A stretch of 64,000 nt of DNA from Populus alba (Eukaryota > Streptophyta > Magnoliopsida > Malpighiales > Salicaceae), in contig NC_133293.1 of assembly GCF_005239225.2 (NCBI RefSeq), positions 4,712,001 to 4,776,000 on the forward strand, written 5' to 3'. The notes under the pieces were generated by a model, which did not search any database, was not told where the DNA came from, and was given only the letters and a program-made list of their open reading frames with translations. Made by a program: the position numbers and the translations under genes. Below, one piece after another: positions 42,103-52,493 of the stretch (within the stretch, counting starts at the first letter, position 1; every line of letters begins with the position of its first letter).

Positions 42103-45100
42103 TGTAACAACCCCGATTTCTCACATCCTTTTTCGCGATACATTGGAAATTTTCAGGTAATTATATATATATATATACACCGGTTCCACCAAATTTCTAC
42201 CAAAATTTCAGCAGAGTCTCCCCTATAATAGGAGGCCCCAAGTTATCGAAAAAACCATATTACACTTCCAATTTTAATTCACATCCTGATCCAATCATCC
42301 TAGATCTCAACCCAACTCAACATCATCAACACAACACATGTTATTCAATAACGTCATATAATGTAATTCGAGTTAAAGATTCGATTTCCAACTCTAAACA
42401 TGCATGGTTAAATAGGTACTTAAAGTTACAAACATTAAATTAAAGTCATACATTCAAATTTATAAATTAATATTACATTTCAAGTTTTAGGATATAAGAC
42501 TCTTAATTTACAAATAATTACATGGTCAAAAGCAAAAGGTAACTAAACCAATATCATTTCGGACGCGACCTTGATGGACCTGAAAATAGAAATTAATGTG
42601 TACATATAAATATAAAAAGGTAGTAACAAACAATAATAATGATAGGTAATAATCTTCATAGAATTTATTTTGAGATATAAAATTAGGTATAAACCTCTTT
42701 TACAACATGCATTTTCAATCTATTACCAATATCCATCTAATATCCTTTCTCATTTGTTGAGAATAATTTCATCTTGGAAATCTCAACACAACTCAACGAT
42801 TTTCGAACACCATCTCCTTATAAATCAATTCTCTCTTTATACCAAGACATTTCTCTCTTGATATCCTTAGCTTATCTCATTCCTTTGGAATAACTAATTA
42901 ATATTTTCCCTTTTATTTTCTAGAAAGTAATCGCCGACACTAATAAATCTCAATAGTATCATTAGTATTTTAATATTGAGATAGACTAATCACTTACATT
43001 CACGTACCAATATTAACACAACCAATTAGTATCATTAACTATTCTTATCTGGAGTATCAAATCTTATTCATATCTGATTCACCATCAAAGTTGCCGATGT
43101 CAAGAACCCTTAACACTATCAGCCTCCTTACCTGGAGTAGCTAATCACACCAGAAATAGTTGTCGATACCAATGTGACCCATTGATATCATTAACTATTC
43201 TCGACCCATAATAGTTAATAAACCTATCTTTTTCACTGAACCAGGAGTAACCATGCTGATGTTAGTAATCTTTACTAACATCATTAGTCACCCAATTGCT
43301 CGGGATCAACTAATCAATTTAAGAAATGCCAGCACCAATGAAACCTCATTGATACCATTAGCAATCCAAACCCAAATTGCTAATCAATGTCGTTTGAAAT
43401 GCCGATACCAATGAAACCTCATTGATACCATTAGCTATCCAAACCCAGATAGCTAATCAATGTCACCCTAAATGTCGGTACCAATGAAACCTTATTGATA
43501 CCATTAGCTATCCAAACCCGGATAGCTAATCAATGTTACCCTAAATGTCGGTACCAATGAAACCTCATTGATACCATTAGCTATCCAAACCCGGATAGCT
43601 AATTAATGTCACTTGAAATTTCCATTCGTATCAATCCCTTTTTTTTTCTTCTTTTTTTCTTTTTTTTTTTTTCTTTTAACATCATATGCATTATAATAAC
43701 TGTTGCTAAGCATAATTCCCACACAAACTTAGTTATCGACACTACGACCATAATAACATAATTAATTCGATACATAACAACACACGCAAGTCACTCCTAT
43801 TCGTTCAAACATTATCCTAACAAATAGAGATATACTGTTGCACATAAGGTACTCTTACTCATTTCAATATTATCAAAGCAATAAAACAATAAATTCTAAA
43901 ATTTACCAATAAGTTTACTCAACTTAAAAAGACAAGGTGCGATACACCTGCTTCCTTCACATAAATTATTTAAACACAATGCATCATCAGTATACATATA
44001 TAAATTGAGCATCAATAATTTAATCATAATATACCATTAATTTATCACCCTAAAGTTGGTACACTTCATTTTTGTTATTATATATCTAACTCGACAGTCG
44101 GTACAATAGTGCCACTAACTCTATTCAAACCAGCTAGTCCACTGTATTTTCCTCGACAAAAACATTCACAATTACACAAGCACAAGTACATTTATAGAAA
44201 ATACCATTTATTTAACTCTAACAAGTATTGTAAAAACAAAAGTTTGAGGTGTGAGACACCTACCTAATGCTTGAACTCGTGCAAAAGTCCCATGTTATTG
44301 AACATATTCTGCAATCTCTCATGTATCATTAAAGATACATATCAAATGTGGCTCCACCATAATTGAAAATTCCATTCTAAAATTCATTTAAATTTAGAAT
44401 CGCATGACACATGCACTCACATATTTATTTATTTATTTCCTTTCTTTTCATGACTTGTTTTTCTAGACTGAGTATCTTTAAACATGACCTAACAATCTTA
44501 ATTTATTTTATTTTATTTTTGTCTACTCAATCCATCATGTACAGACTTAGTAACATCACATCCTTGCATTTATTCATACCATTGAAACTAATTCATTTTC
44601 CTTATCAAACCAACTCTTGGCAGAATGACCTTATTTTTTATTTATTTATTTTCATGATGAGTTTTCCAATTCTTTTTCATAAGTCCACTTTACTTCATCT
44701 TAAGTAAATTTAACAACATATTTTCATCATAATTCCATGTAGCCTTAATTTAACCTTTTCCTCCTCTTTTATTATCCATTTGGACAGCGTTAAAATTCCA
44801 CAAAATGACATTTTCCTCACATTAATCTATTATTTCAAACATAACACAATTCATTTGGCATTCAACAAACCACAATCCCATAAAAATCCCCATAACATTA
44901 GGTCAAATAAACTCAAGTTCAAGATTTTCATTTTTGGTTAATTCCATATTATGATGAGAATTTGGATCTTTTTAAAATTCTTCCAATTGACACTCTACCT
45001 AATTTTCTTTATACAAATATATGCATCCATACCTAGTTTTCATAGAAAATGAATCAAAGTCTTATCTCCTTATTTCTTCTTTATTTGGCCGAATGCCTTC

Positions 45101-46658
45101 ATTCATGGTGAGGGATGATTCCCTTTTTAATTATTCCATATAAACCTTTACCAATTCATTTCATATCTATTCTAACCTCATTCAACTCAAATTCCATAGC
45201 AATTAAAACAATTAAGCTCATCCTCTCATTTATATGTCTAGGCCGAATCTTTGCATTAAATGGAGGATAAAGTTTTCTTCAAGTTTTCTTTCAATTACAA
45301 CTAGACCCAATCCTTTTTAATACCTAAAAACATATATCCATTAAATCAACAAACTCAATGTCCCTTCATCCAAATTTCAAAACTTCCCTAACACATTTTA
45401 CAACACAATTAATCTATGACAACACTAATAACAAGAACGCATTTTACCATTATATCTTACATAAACCCTACACCCACACAATTCTAATTTCTTCAAAATA
45501 TGTAATTAAATCAAGCTTCCTAAATGTTTTACTAAGACTAGCAATAGATTCAAATAGCAACAATTTATCCACCTTTGATTATTTCCTTGAACCCAACAGT
45601 CAGAATATATATTATTGTGTTGTGTACAATACATCTCAAAATCAGAATAATTCAACGGTTGGATCTCCATAGATCTGAATAAAACCGAACTAACTTGAAA
45701 ATGGACGAGCTACTGTTCAACATGAACCAAACCTTGCCAGAGAGTGCGTTTCCGATCTCCACCGTCTAGAATGAAGGCCACATCTAGGCGCACCACATAT
45801 CCAAAAATAGGCACGATCCAATGGTGGAAGAGAGAGAATCGGTCGGCGACCAAAACTGCCCTGCATGTATATTTCCTTTTGTTTTCTAGGACACTTCCGA
45901 TGATGAGTTCTGTTCAATGGATTATGTTCCTTCAAATCCCTCCGGTTAGTTAATAGAGGAGTGTGAGAAGAACAATATATCCAAAAATAAACATGATCCA
46001 ACGGTGGATTCAAGAGATATGGCCACCAAAGCATTATTGGTTCATCCAAATCCTGCACCTCTCTGTAACCGAATTCTCTATTGTCTCTCACCCCTTTTCG
46101 TTTTTCTTTCTTTTTTTTTTTTATTTAATCTGGTGGCCTTTTGCTGTTTTTAAAGGCACCATTGTTTTCCTAATTACATTTATGTCCCTCATTTATGTAT
46201 TTATATATTATTTGTTTTTTTTTTTCATGGAAACCATCCAGTTTGTTTCTGCTTAAATCGTTAGTCTTTACCAAACTCCTATTGGGATGATATCTTTCAC
46301 CAATGTAGGAAAACATATTAGTGGACTTCATGCAAAATTTCATCCCAATTCGACGATTGGATTGAGAGCTCTGCTTTCTAATGTAAAATTGGTCAGTTTA
46401 TGACTTTTCGTCAACTATCCAAATTTTCTTGTTGAATCTTCACATAAAATAATATCAATTATCCTTCTAAACCTTTAAGGTCATTTTATTATTTTGGAAT
46501 ATATTCATTTTGTCGTTTCTCTTATTATTTTATTCATCAAAACACGTTACCAGTTTCTCTGTCTTTATGAATTCTAAAACAAAATTCATTTTATGGAGGT
46601 CATCCCCTCCATTATATACATCCGCATATTTAGATCATAAATTTTCTAGGGTTTCACA
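42103..46658. mobile_element. 4.6-kb LTR-like insertion, probably a solo LTR of another family
   Basis: The segment begins TGTAACAACCCCGATTTCTC and ends CTAGGGTTTCACA, with TG...CA borders. It interrupts the AAT microsatellite of the solo LTR around it. Flanking 5-mers are GTAAT and ATAAT (4 of 5), ambiguous in a microsatellite. No gag or pol frame is present, so a solo long LTR (as in Ogre/Tat-type elements) is most likely. The internal parts include the 73-bp array at 43335 and, near 45765-46040, an imperfect direct repeat with ATATCCAAAAATA and GATCCAAxGGTGGA. Confidence 0.75.
43335..43626. repeat. Four 73-bp tandem repeats
   Basis: Units start CCAATGAAACCTCATTGATA at 43335, 43408, 43481 and 43554, exactly 73 bp apart. 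Each includes ATTAGCTATCCAAACCC and GGATAGCTAATCAATG, which form a hairpin (TAGCTATCC with GGATAGCTA). More diverged relatives extend left to about 42940. Confidence 0.9.
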
Positions 46659-46661
46659 ATA

Positions 46662-46692
<31 letters not shown>

Positions 46693-47697
46693 TAGAAAAA
46701 AAAAAATTGAGGTCATTTGGACTTCTAGAACTCAAGATATGGGTTGAACACTGAATAGTGTCTGGGCTGTAGGACAGATTCAGACTTCTCCGTTGTTGCT
46801 ATAACTTGGACTAAAAAACGGCCTTCTTAGATCCTGGTGTCCTTATGAAAGTTGTAGGCCTATGTCTTACCAAATTTGTGTAAAAATTTGAGATCATTTG
46901 GACATCTAGAACTCGAGATATGACCTAATTACCAATCAGTGTTCCAGTTTGGACTGCATCAACATCTCTTTTCTAAGCTTCACCCTTCTTTATCTTCAAA
47001 ATTTCAGTAGTTGAATTCATCAATCAATCCTTTGATTTATGTGATAGGCCTGCATTTAAGATGAACATTTACCATATATTAAGGTATCTTATAGTATTAG
47101 ACTTGTTATTATAAAACATGCTTTAGTTAAGGAGTTATTGATACTTTAAGTACAAAATGATGATATAAAACCTTGATAAACATGCACTTTTAAGTACTAA
47201 TCATTAATATTAAACATTAAGGTCCATGTTGAGTTTACACCATACTTATTCTTACACCATTAGTGTAACCTTTTCACCTTGACATAATAAACTTAGCTAA
47301 ACATATTGAAGAAGAGTAACATAAATAATAAAACAAGAACATAAATAAGATACAAGTTAACTAAGTAAATGAAATGAAATGAAAAGTATAAACAAGATAT
47401 CAATGAAAGCAAAACTTAAGAATTACAAAAAAAATATAAAGAGAGAGAGCAAGAACAAGTTCTTGATCTGAACAACCAAGCCCCTAAATGCATGGCAAAT
47501 GCCTCCTTTTATAGGCCAAAATTTGGAACTATTGATTTGATGACTAATTGTTGAGTGGGTGGCCAACTCTTGACTTGGTGAAAATCCTTATCTTCTTGTC
47601 TGAATAAAACGTCATTTCAAGCATCAGAACTGGATCCACCTATACTTATGAAACCTATAGGAAATTATCTTAGCTTTCCAGGAAAAAAACATTGAGG

Positions 47698-47823
47698 TCT
47701 TCTAGAACTCAAGATATGGGCTGAACACTAAACAATGTTTGGGCTGCAAGACAAATTTGGTCTTCTAGAACTCAAGATATGGGCTGAACACTAAACAGTG
47801 TCTGGGCTGCAAGACAGATTTGG
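47698..47823. repeat. 63-bp tandem duplication in the 3' LTR
   Basis: Copies 47698-47760 and 47761-47823 both start TCTTCTAGAACTCAAGATAT. The other LTR copies have one unit, so this arose in this LTR. Confidence 0.9.
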
Positions 47824-48190
47824 ACTTCTCCGTTGTTGCTATAATTTGGACTTGAAAACGGCCTTTTTAAATCTTGAACTCAACATGAAAGTTATAGGCC
47901 TATGTCTTACCAAATTTGTCCTAAAATTTGAGGTCATTTGGACATCTATAACTTGAGATATGACTCGATTACTGAACAGTGTTCTAGTTTGGACTCCACC
48001 AACATCTCTTTTCTAAGTTTGGCCCTCTCTTTGTCCTTTCAATTTCAATACTTAAACTCATCAATCAATCCTTTTATTTATGTGATAGGCCTGCATTTAA
48101 TATGAATATTTACCATAAATTAAAGGTATCTTATATTATTAGGTATGTTATTATAAAACATGCTTTAGTTAAGGAGTTACTGATACTCTA

Positions 48191-49539
48191 AAGCGTTAAA
48201 ATAGAGAAACAATTTGCAAGTATCACAAAGCAAGGCATTCATCATTCAACTTCCATTAATCTATCCAGATAAACAAACTCTCATTAAATTTATATTACTG
48301 CTTCATACTTCTTAAACAAGATATTAATAAACCTTCTTTTTATGTGCTCAATATATGAAAACATAGATGATGGGGCTTTTGTTGGAAGAAAACAATATTA
48401 TGTTCAAATGTTTAAGGTGAACTTCCTTGGGTTGGGATTATTATTATTATTACTTTTTTTTTTTTCTTTTTATTTTTTTTTATTTTTTTATTTTTATTTT
48501 TATTTATATACACATACAACTTAAAACATAATGTATCTTTAACCCATGTAACGAGTTTTAGGCTAATGACTCCCATACCAGTTGGTCTTAGGGCATTAGG
48601 TGTTGAGACACCCCTACGAGCTTAACAACTCGGGTTGTAGATACTGATACGTAGATAGTGCAATGTTTGATTCCCTTAAGCTTTTCTCCTTAACCCATGT
48701 AACAAGCTTTGGGCCAATAACTCCCAAGTCAGTTGACTTTAGGGTATTAGGTGTTAAAACACCCCTTCGGGCTTAATTGCTTAGGTTAGGGAGGCTACGA
48801 AACCAAACTTATCTACGTTTTTATTATCATCATTTTTTTTTTTTATTTTTATTTTTTGCAAATTATATACTAACCCTTACCCTTAGTTGTTACCTTCAAC
48901 AAAAGAACATAAATAATGTAATAATCCAATGTGCAACCCACAATCATATGTTAAAGTGTGTGTGTGAAAATGAAGGTTTAATAATACTTGTTAAATGAGT
49001 ATATGAGCAGAATCAAGTGATAACAATGCGAGAGTTTGTAAACCTGAATATTTCAAGAAGTATTCTAATAGGCCTTGTTATGAATATTGCAAATAACCAT
49101 TAGAAAATTTTTACTATGATGCGTCTCAAGAATAATTCCTCTTTACTCTGCCATCCTAGTAATAACAGTTTTGCCAAATGGTTTTTTTTTTTAAAAACAA
49201 CAACAGTTAGTTCGTTATTTTTTTTTTTTATTTTTTTTTTTAACTACTACCCTCTCCCCCCAACCAAAACGAGACATTGTCCTCAATGTCCTAAGGTAGA
49301 AAGATAGAGTATAGAAGACATCACCTGAAACAGCGAACAATGACAAACCTGAAACACACTTAAACAAATATAAGAAGTAACAAAACAAAATACTATGCTA
49401 TTAATAAAACCAAAAGACACAAGGTTTCACAGATGAAGGCTCAAATCTAATCTAAGCTTTTTACGGCTTTCCTTAGTTGACCAATTTAGGCGACTCATGC
49501 AAGGATCAATGACAGGGATGAAAGATTGTAGTTGGTCAA
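48191..49539 (-). other. 3' internal noncoding part of the retrotransposon
   Basis: It is collinear with 63635-64000. It includes an imperfect direct repeat of about 100 bp, 48541-48640 and 48692-48790 (TAACCCATGTAACxAG, then GxATTAGGTGTT). At 49246-49264 a minus-strand purine tract (TTGGGGGGAGAGGG) follows GACATTGAGGACAATGTC, as often seen downstream of pol in this type of element. No gene is present apart from the shifted C-terminal tail of the LOG-like frame (to about 49427). Confidence 0.6.
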
Positions 49540-50079
49540 TCATTGTTCAGCAGTAGCAGCAGAGATTATGATTTGCCGTGCCGAAGATGTTAGAAATTCT
49601 TGTTCCACAGCTTGATCAAGGAAAGACAACAACTTGTCATAAAAACCATTAACATTTAACAAACCTATAGGTTTATGGTGAATGTGAAGTTGGGCCCAAG
49701 ATGAAATATGAAAGATCTCTTCCAATGTGCCCAGACCACCTGGTAAGGCAATGAAGACATCAGCATGGTTAAACATGGTATTCAGTCGGTCAGACATTGT
49801 TGGGACCTGTAGTTCCTCTCCAATTGTTTTTCCAATGATGTCCCCATTTGCTAAAGCTTTGGGGACAACCCCTAAAACTTGACTGCCTCCTAAAAATGCA
49901 CCCATTGAAACACCTCCCATTAACCCAAGGCTGCCTCCCCCATACACTAAATGAATCTTTCTCTCAGCTAGTACTTGACCAAGATGATTTGCTGATTCTA
50001 AAAACTCTTTTTCTTTCCCAGGGCTGGATCCACCGAAAACACAAATATTTCTTATGTGATGACTTGAGGAACCTGCCAT
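49540..50079 (-). CDS. LOG: LOG-family cytokinin-activating enzyme carried by the retrotransposon
   Basis: An intronless frame of 179 residues. LOG enzymes release active cytokinin bases from riboside 5'-monophosphates. Seen here: NICVFGGSSPGKEKEFLESA near the start, VYGGGSLGLMGGVSMGA (about 45-61), VLGVVPKAL, and the signature PGGLGTLEE (113-121), then SWAQLHIHHKPIGLLNVNGF. The usual RKAEM stretch before the signature reads RLNTM: Arg is kept but the Glu is not. The frame stops with SAATAEQ and TGA; directly after, another frame continues with an IDQLQSF-like tail to about 49427, so a one-base loss probably cut about 35 C-terminal residues. Plant LOG genes have several introns, so this is a processed copy. 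It lies between integrase and 3' LTR on the gag-pol strand. Confidence 0.85.
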   Translation of the reverse strand: MAGSSSHHIRNICVFGGSSPGKEKEFLESANHLGQVLAERKIHLVYGGGSLGLMGGVSMGAFLGGSQVLGVVPKALANGDIIGKTIGEELQVPTMSDRLNTMFNHADVFIALPGGLGTLEEIFHISSWAQLHIHHKPIGLLNVNGFYDKLLSFLDQAVEQEFLTSSARQIIISAATAEQ

Positions 50080-50310
50080 TTCTACACACTTCTATAGTTG
50101 TATGGGATGAGTAGAAATGAAGGGAAGGAAGAGAAGAATTTATAGATGAAAAAGTGAAAATGCAATCATACCACCTACATGTAGGCCAGCTGTAGTCTCA
50201 CACTGTCTCTCTGTATTTATTTATTTTGACAAAGCATGTATGTACAGGTAGTTGTGATTGTGGCTCACATCTTCCCTTGGTTTTACGTCTAAGAACGGCT
50301 TAAACTCCCT

Positions 50311-50859
50311 CTATGGGTCGGGGATAGGCTTCCCATCCAGTTTTCTTAAAAACTGGCAAACAGGGTCTTTTTTAGTCAGATTCCCAAGACTAAGTCGATC
50401 ATGTTCTTTATGGAATTGTGGCCATAAATCATGAATTACACGATGCACATCTCCACTAGGATGCGTCTCAAGGGTCACTAAAAGATTATCTAAAGACCCC
50501 TTACTCAGGCCATCCTTAATGAATTGTATTTTATCTTCACGGTTTACAGATACCATTCCTAAAGAACGACATGTCGCATTACAAGTCCATCTGGCACATC
50601 TGTGACAGACTTTCAGTCGTTTTGCACGACGTTTCTTTGCAAAAGTGCTTTTACCTGTTCCAGGCATGTGTAAAATGAAAGAATTGGAGGACTCACCTGA
50701 TAATCGGACCTTTGCTTCAATCAGCCAACGAATATCTTCAGGAATTCCATGGTTCATTAACAACCTCAATCTTTCACACCTAGCACGGTAAATTTTTGTA
50801 ATCGCATTCTGAGGTAGAGCAGGAAAATACTTTTTCAATTTTTCAAGAGTGGTGTCCAT
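50311..50859 (-). CDS. Basic cysteine-rich protein of the retrotransposon, unrecognised
   Basis: 182 residues from the Met in MDTTLEKLKKYF (an upstream in-frame ATG at 50919 would add 20 hydrophobic residues). The middle has GTGKSTF, the basic patch KKRRAKRLK (about 75-83) and then C85-x2-C88-x4-C93-x3-C97 (CHRCARWTCNATC), followed by KIQFIKDGLSKG. A basic patch before a small Cys cluster suggests nucleic-acid binding. The layout recalls the small cysteine-rich proteins of carlaviruses, some of which suppress silencing; this is an inference from pattern only. It stands 213 bp after the integrase stop and 231 bp before the LOG-like frame, on the same strand. Confidence 0.6.
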   Translation of the reverse strand: MDTTLEKLKKYFPALPQNAITKIYRARCERLRLLMNHGIPEDIRWLIEAKVRLSGESSNSFILHMPGTGKSTFAKKRRAKRLKVCHRCARWTCNATCRSLGMVSVNREDKIQFIKDGLSKGSLDNLLVTLETHPSGDVHRVIHDLWPQFHKEHDRLSLGNLTKKDPVCQFLRKLDGKPIPDP

Positions 50860-51071
50860 TTTCAAATGAGAATTGGATGGGAGATTCAAAGAAAGAAGAA
50901 AGAGCAGAGAATTGCACAATTATATACACAAATATCAGTTATCATGGGAAACTGAAAGAACCGACTTAAGAGTCACGGAGTACCGTTATCTGCCATTTGA
51001 CCGGGGTGAGAGAAACTAGCAAAACAAAAGATACACCAAAACAAACACAAAACAACGTGAGAAAAAAAAAA

Positions 51072-51430
51072 TCAATCTTTATATACAGGATCACTCAATT
51101 CAGTAGAGTCATTTTCAACTGAAAAATTATCAAAATAAACTTTCAATCGATGCCCATTTACCTTGAAAACATTGCCATTCTTTGGATTCTCAATATCACA
51201 GGCCCCATATGGATACACATGTTTCACAATAAAAGGACCGCTCCATCTTGATCTTAGTTTTCCAGGAAATAAATGGAGTCGAGAATTATAAAGCAAGACT
51301 TTTTGACCAACATTGAATGTTTTTCTCAGTATTTTCTTGTCATGAAACTCTTTGAGTCTTGCTTTATGAATTCTTGAATTGTCATATGCATCATTTCTAA
51401 TTTCCTCAAGCTCATTTATTTGCAATTTTC
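51072..51430 (-). pseudogene. Integrase C-terminal part, separated by the LINE
   Basis: It resumes the integrase frame after the LINE: LQINELEEIRNDAYDNS, then KILRKTFNVGQKVLLYNSRL and LRSRWSGPFIVKHV, the typical C-terminal integrase core of Ty3/gypsy. It ends at a stop at 51072-51074. An ATG supplied by LINE 3' sequence (51476) gives an accidental longer frame. Confidence 0.85.
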
Positions 51431-51630
51431 TTTTTTTTTGGTAAGCTGACTTATGTATAAAAAGAAAATGATACAAAGAATATAATGGGCATACCCAAGA
51501 TTTACAATGAGGACAGAAACGAAAACCAACAAATGGCTACAGGCTAGCCACAACAAAACAAAAACTTGGACCAACTAGATATCCTAGGAGTACAAAAACA
51601 ACCAGCTAAACATCAAATTAAGAGTCCATG

Positions 51631-52493
51631 TTATTGACCCTCCAAAGTCTTTGGATCCTTATGTTTCCATCTGTTTGTTGAACATTCCTTATCAAAACAA
51701 GCTTTATCGCGAATGATACATTCGATTTGATCAAAAACCAAATTCGAAGCTTTAGACACATCTGCAAAGATCCTTGCATTGCGTTCTTGCCAGATACAAT
51801 ACACTGTAGCTGCGAAACCCAGTTTACGAGAAAAGTTGATGAAACTTTTTCCATGCCAAGAGACAGTGGCCAATCGAATCCATTCATCCAAGCTTTTTGT
51901 CATTCTTGGAATGTCGCATCTATCACAAACATTCCACCATAATGCTTTCGCAAAGGAGCATTCGAAGAACAAGTGGTTGTGATCTTCATTATTGCAGAGA
52001 CAGAGTGAGCACCTATTGGGACCATGAATACCAAACCGATGAAGTCTATCCTGCGTTGAGAGTTTCCGTTGGATAGCCACCCAAAGAAGAAATGCATGTC
52101 TTGGGACAGCATTCTTGAACCACACGATGTCATGCCAATCAACCATTTGATGATGAATTCTTAGTTGTTCCCAAGCTACTTTGACTGAGAAACTCTGATT
52201 TGGCGAATCCAACCAAACAATCTCATCCTTTTGCCCCTTAGGAGTAGAGGTGGGAGGAATAGCTTTTAAAATGGGGTGCCAGCCAATAGCATGAGTGATA
52301 GGAATTCTCCATTCTAAGTTATTAATCAGCACGTTCACTCTCGCGTTGTGTTCCATACCTGAATCATAGATGAAACGTTCACCGTAGGTATCAGCGAGCG
52401 GGCTGTGAGGATGCCAATTGTCAAACCATAGAGAGGTTGTCATTCCATCTCCGATGACGTGCTTCATCTTCGGCCATGCTAAGGATCTGAGCT
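51631..52493 (-). pseudogene. LINE ORF2, C-terminal part after a frameshift
   Basis: Continues ORF2 in another frame: KLRSLAWPKMKHVIGDG, SLWFDNWHPHSPL, then a zinc-binding RT-associated domain (WFKNAVPRHAFLLWVA, CSLCLCNNEDHNHLFFECSF, with Cys/His ligands). The overlap with the preceding frame near 52494-52515 indicates a one-base indel. The stop is at 51631. Confidence 0.85.

Larger units (their letters stand above)
41946..47203 (-). mobile_element. Solo LTR of the same family nested in the 3' LTR
   Basis: It starts TGACATAACCAAAAG and ends AAGTACTAATCA, with the perfect 5-bp duplication TTAAT at 41941-41945 and 47204-47208. Leaving out the LTR inserted in it, about 702 bp remain, because some 0.9 kb between the AAT microsatellite and the ATTGAGGTCATTTGG block (near 46705) is deleted. 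Confidence 0.9.
41301..48190 (-). mobile_element. 3' LTR, split by a solo LTR and lacking its U3 end
   Basis: LTR sequence runs 41301-41945 and resumes at 47209-48190, about 1627 bp in all. Its U5 end is TGACACGATCAAAAG (plus strand) at 41301. At 48190 the sequence passes from LTR (GTTACTGATACTCTA) directly to internal sequence (AAGCGTTAAAATAG). Compared with 63477-63660, the outermost part of U3 and the polypurine region are missing. Confidence 0.85.

Noticed and set aside
43335..43626. CRISPR-like array
   Set aside because: The 73-bp units are contiguous without unique spacers, and the genome is a plant's.
45358..46256. Short frames within the 4.6-kb LTR
   Set aside because: No gag, pol or other domain; they overlap direct repeats.
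49540..50079. LOG-like frame as an ordinary host gene
   Set aside because: It lacks introns and is bounded on both sides by internal sequence of the same retrotransposon, so a captured copy fits better.
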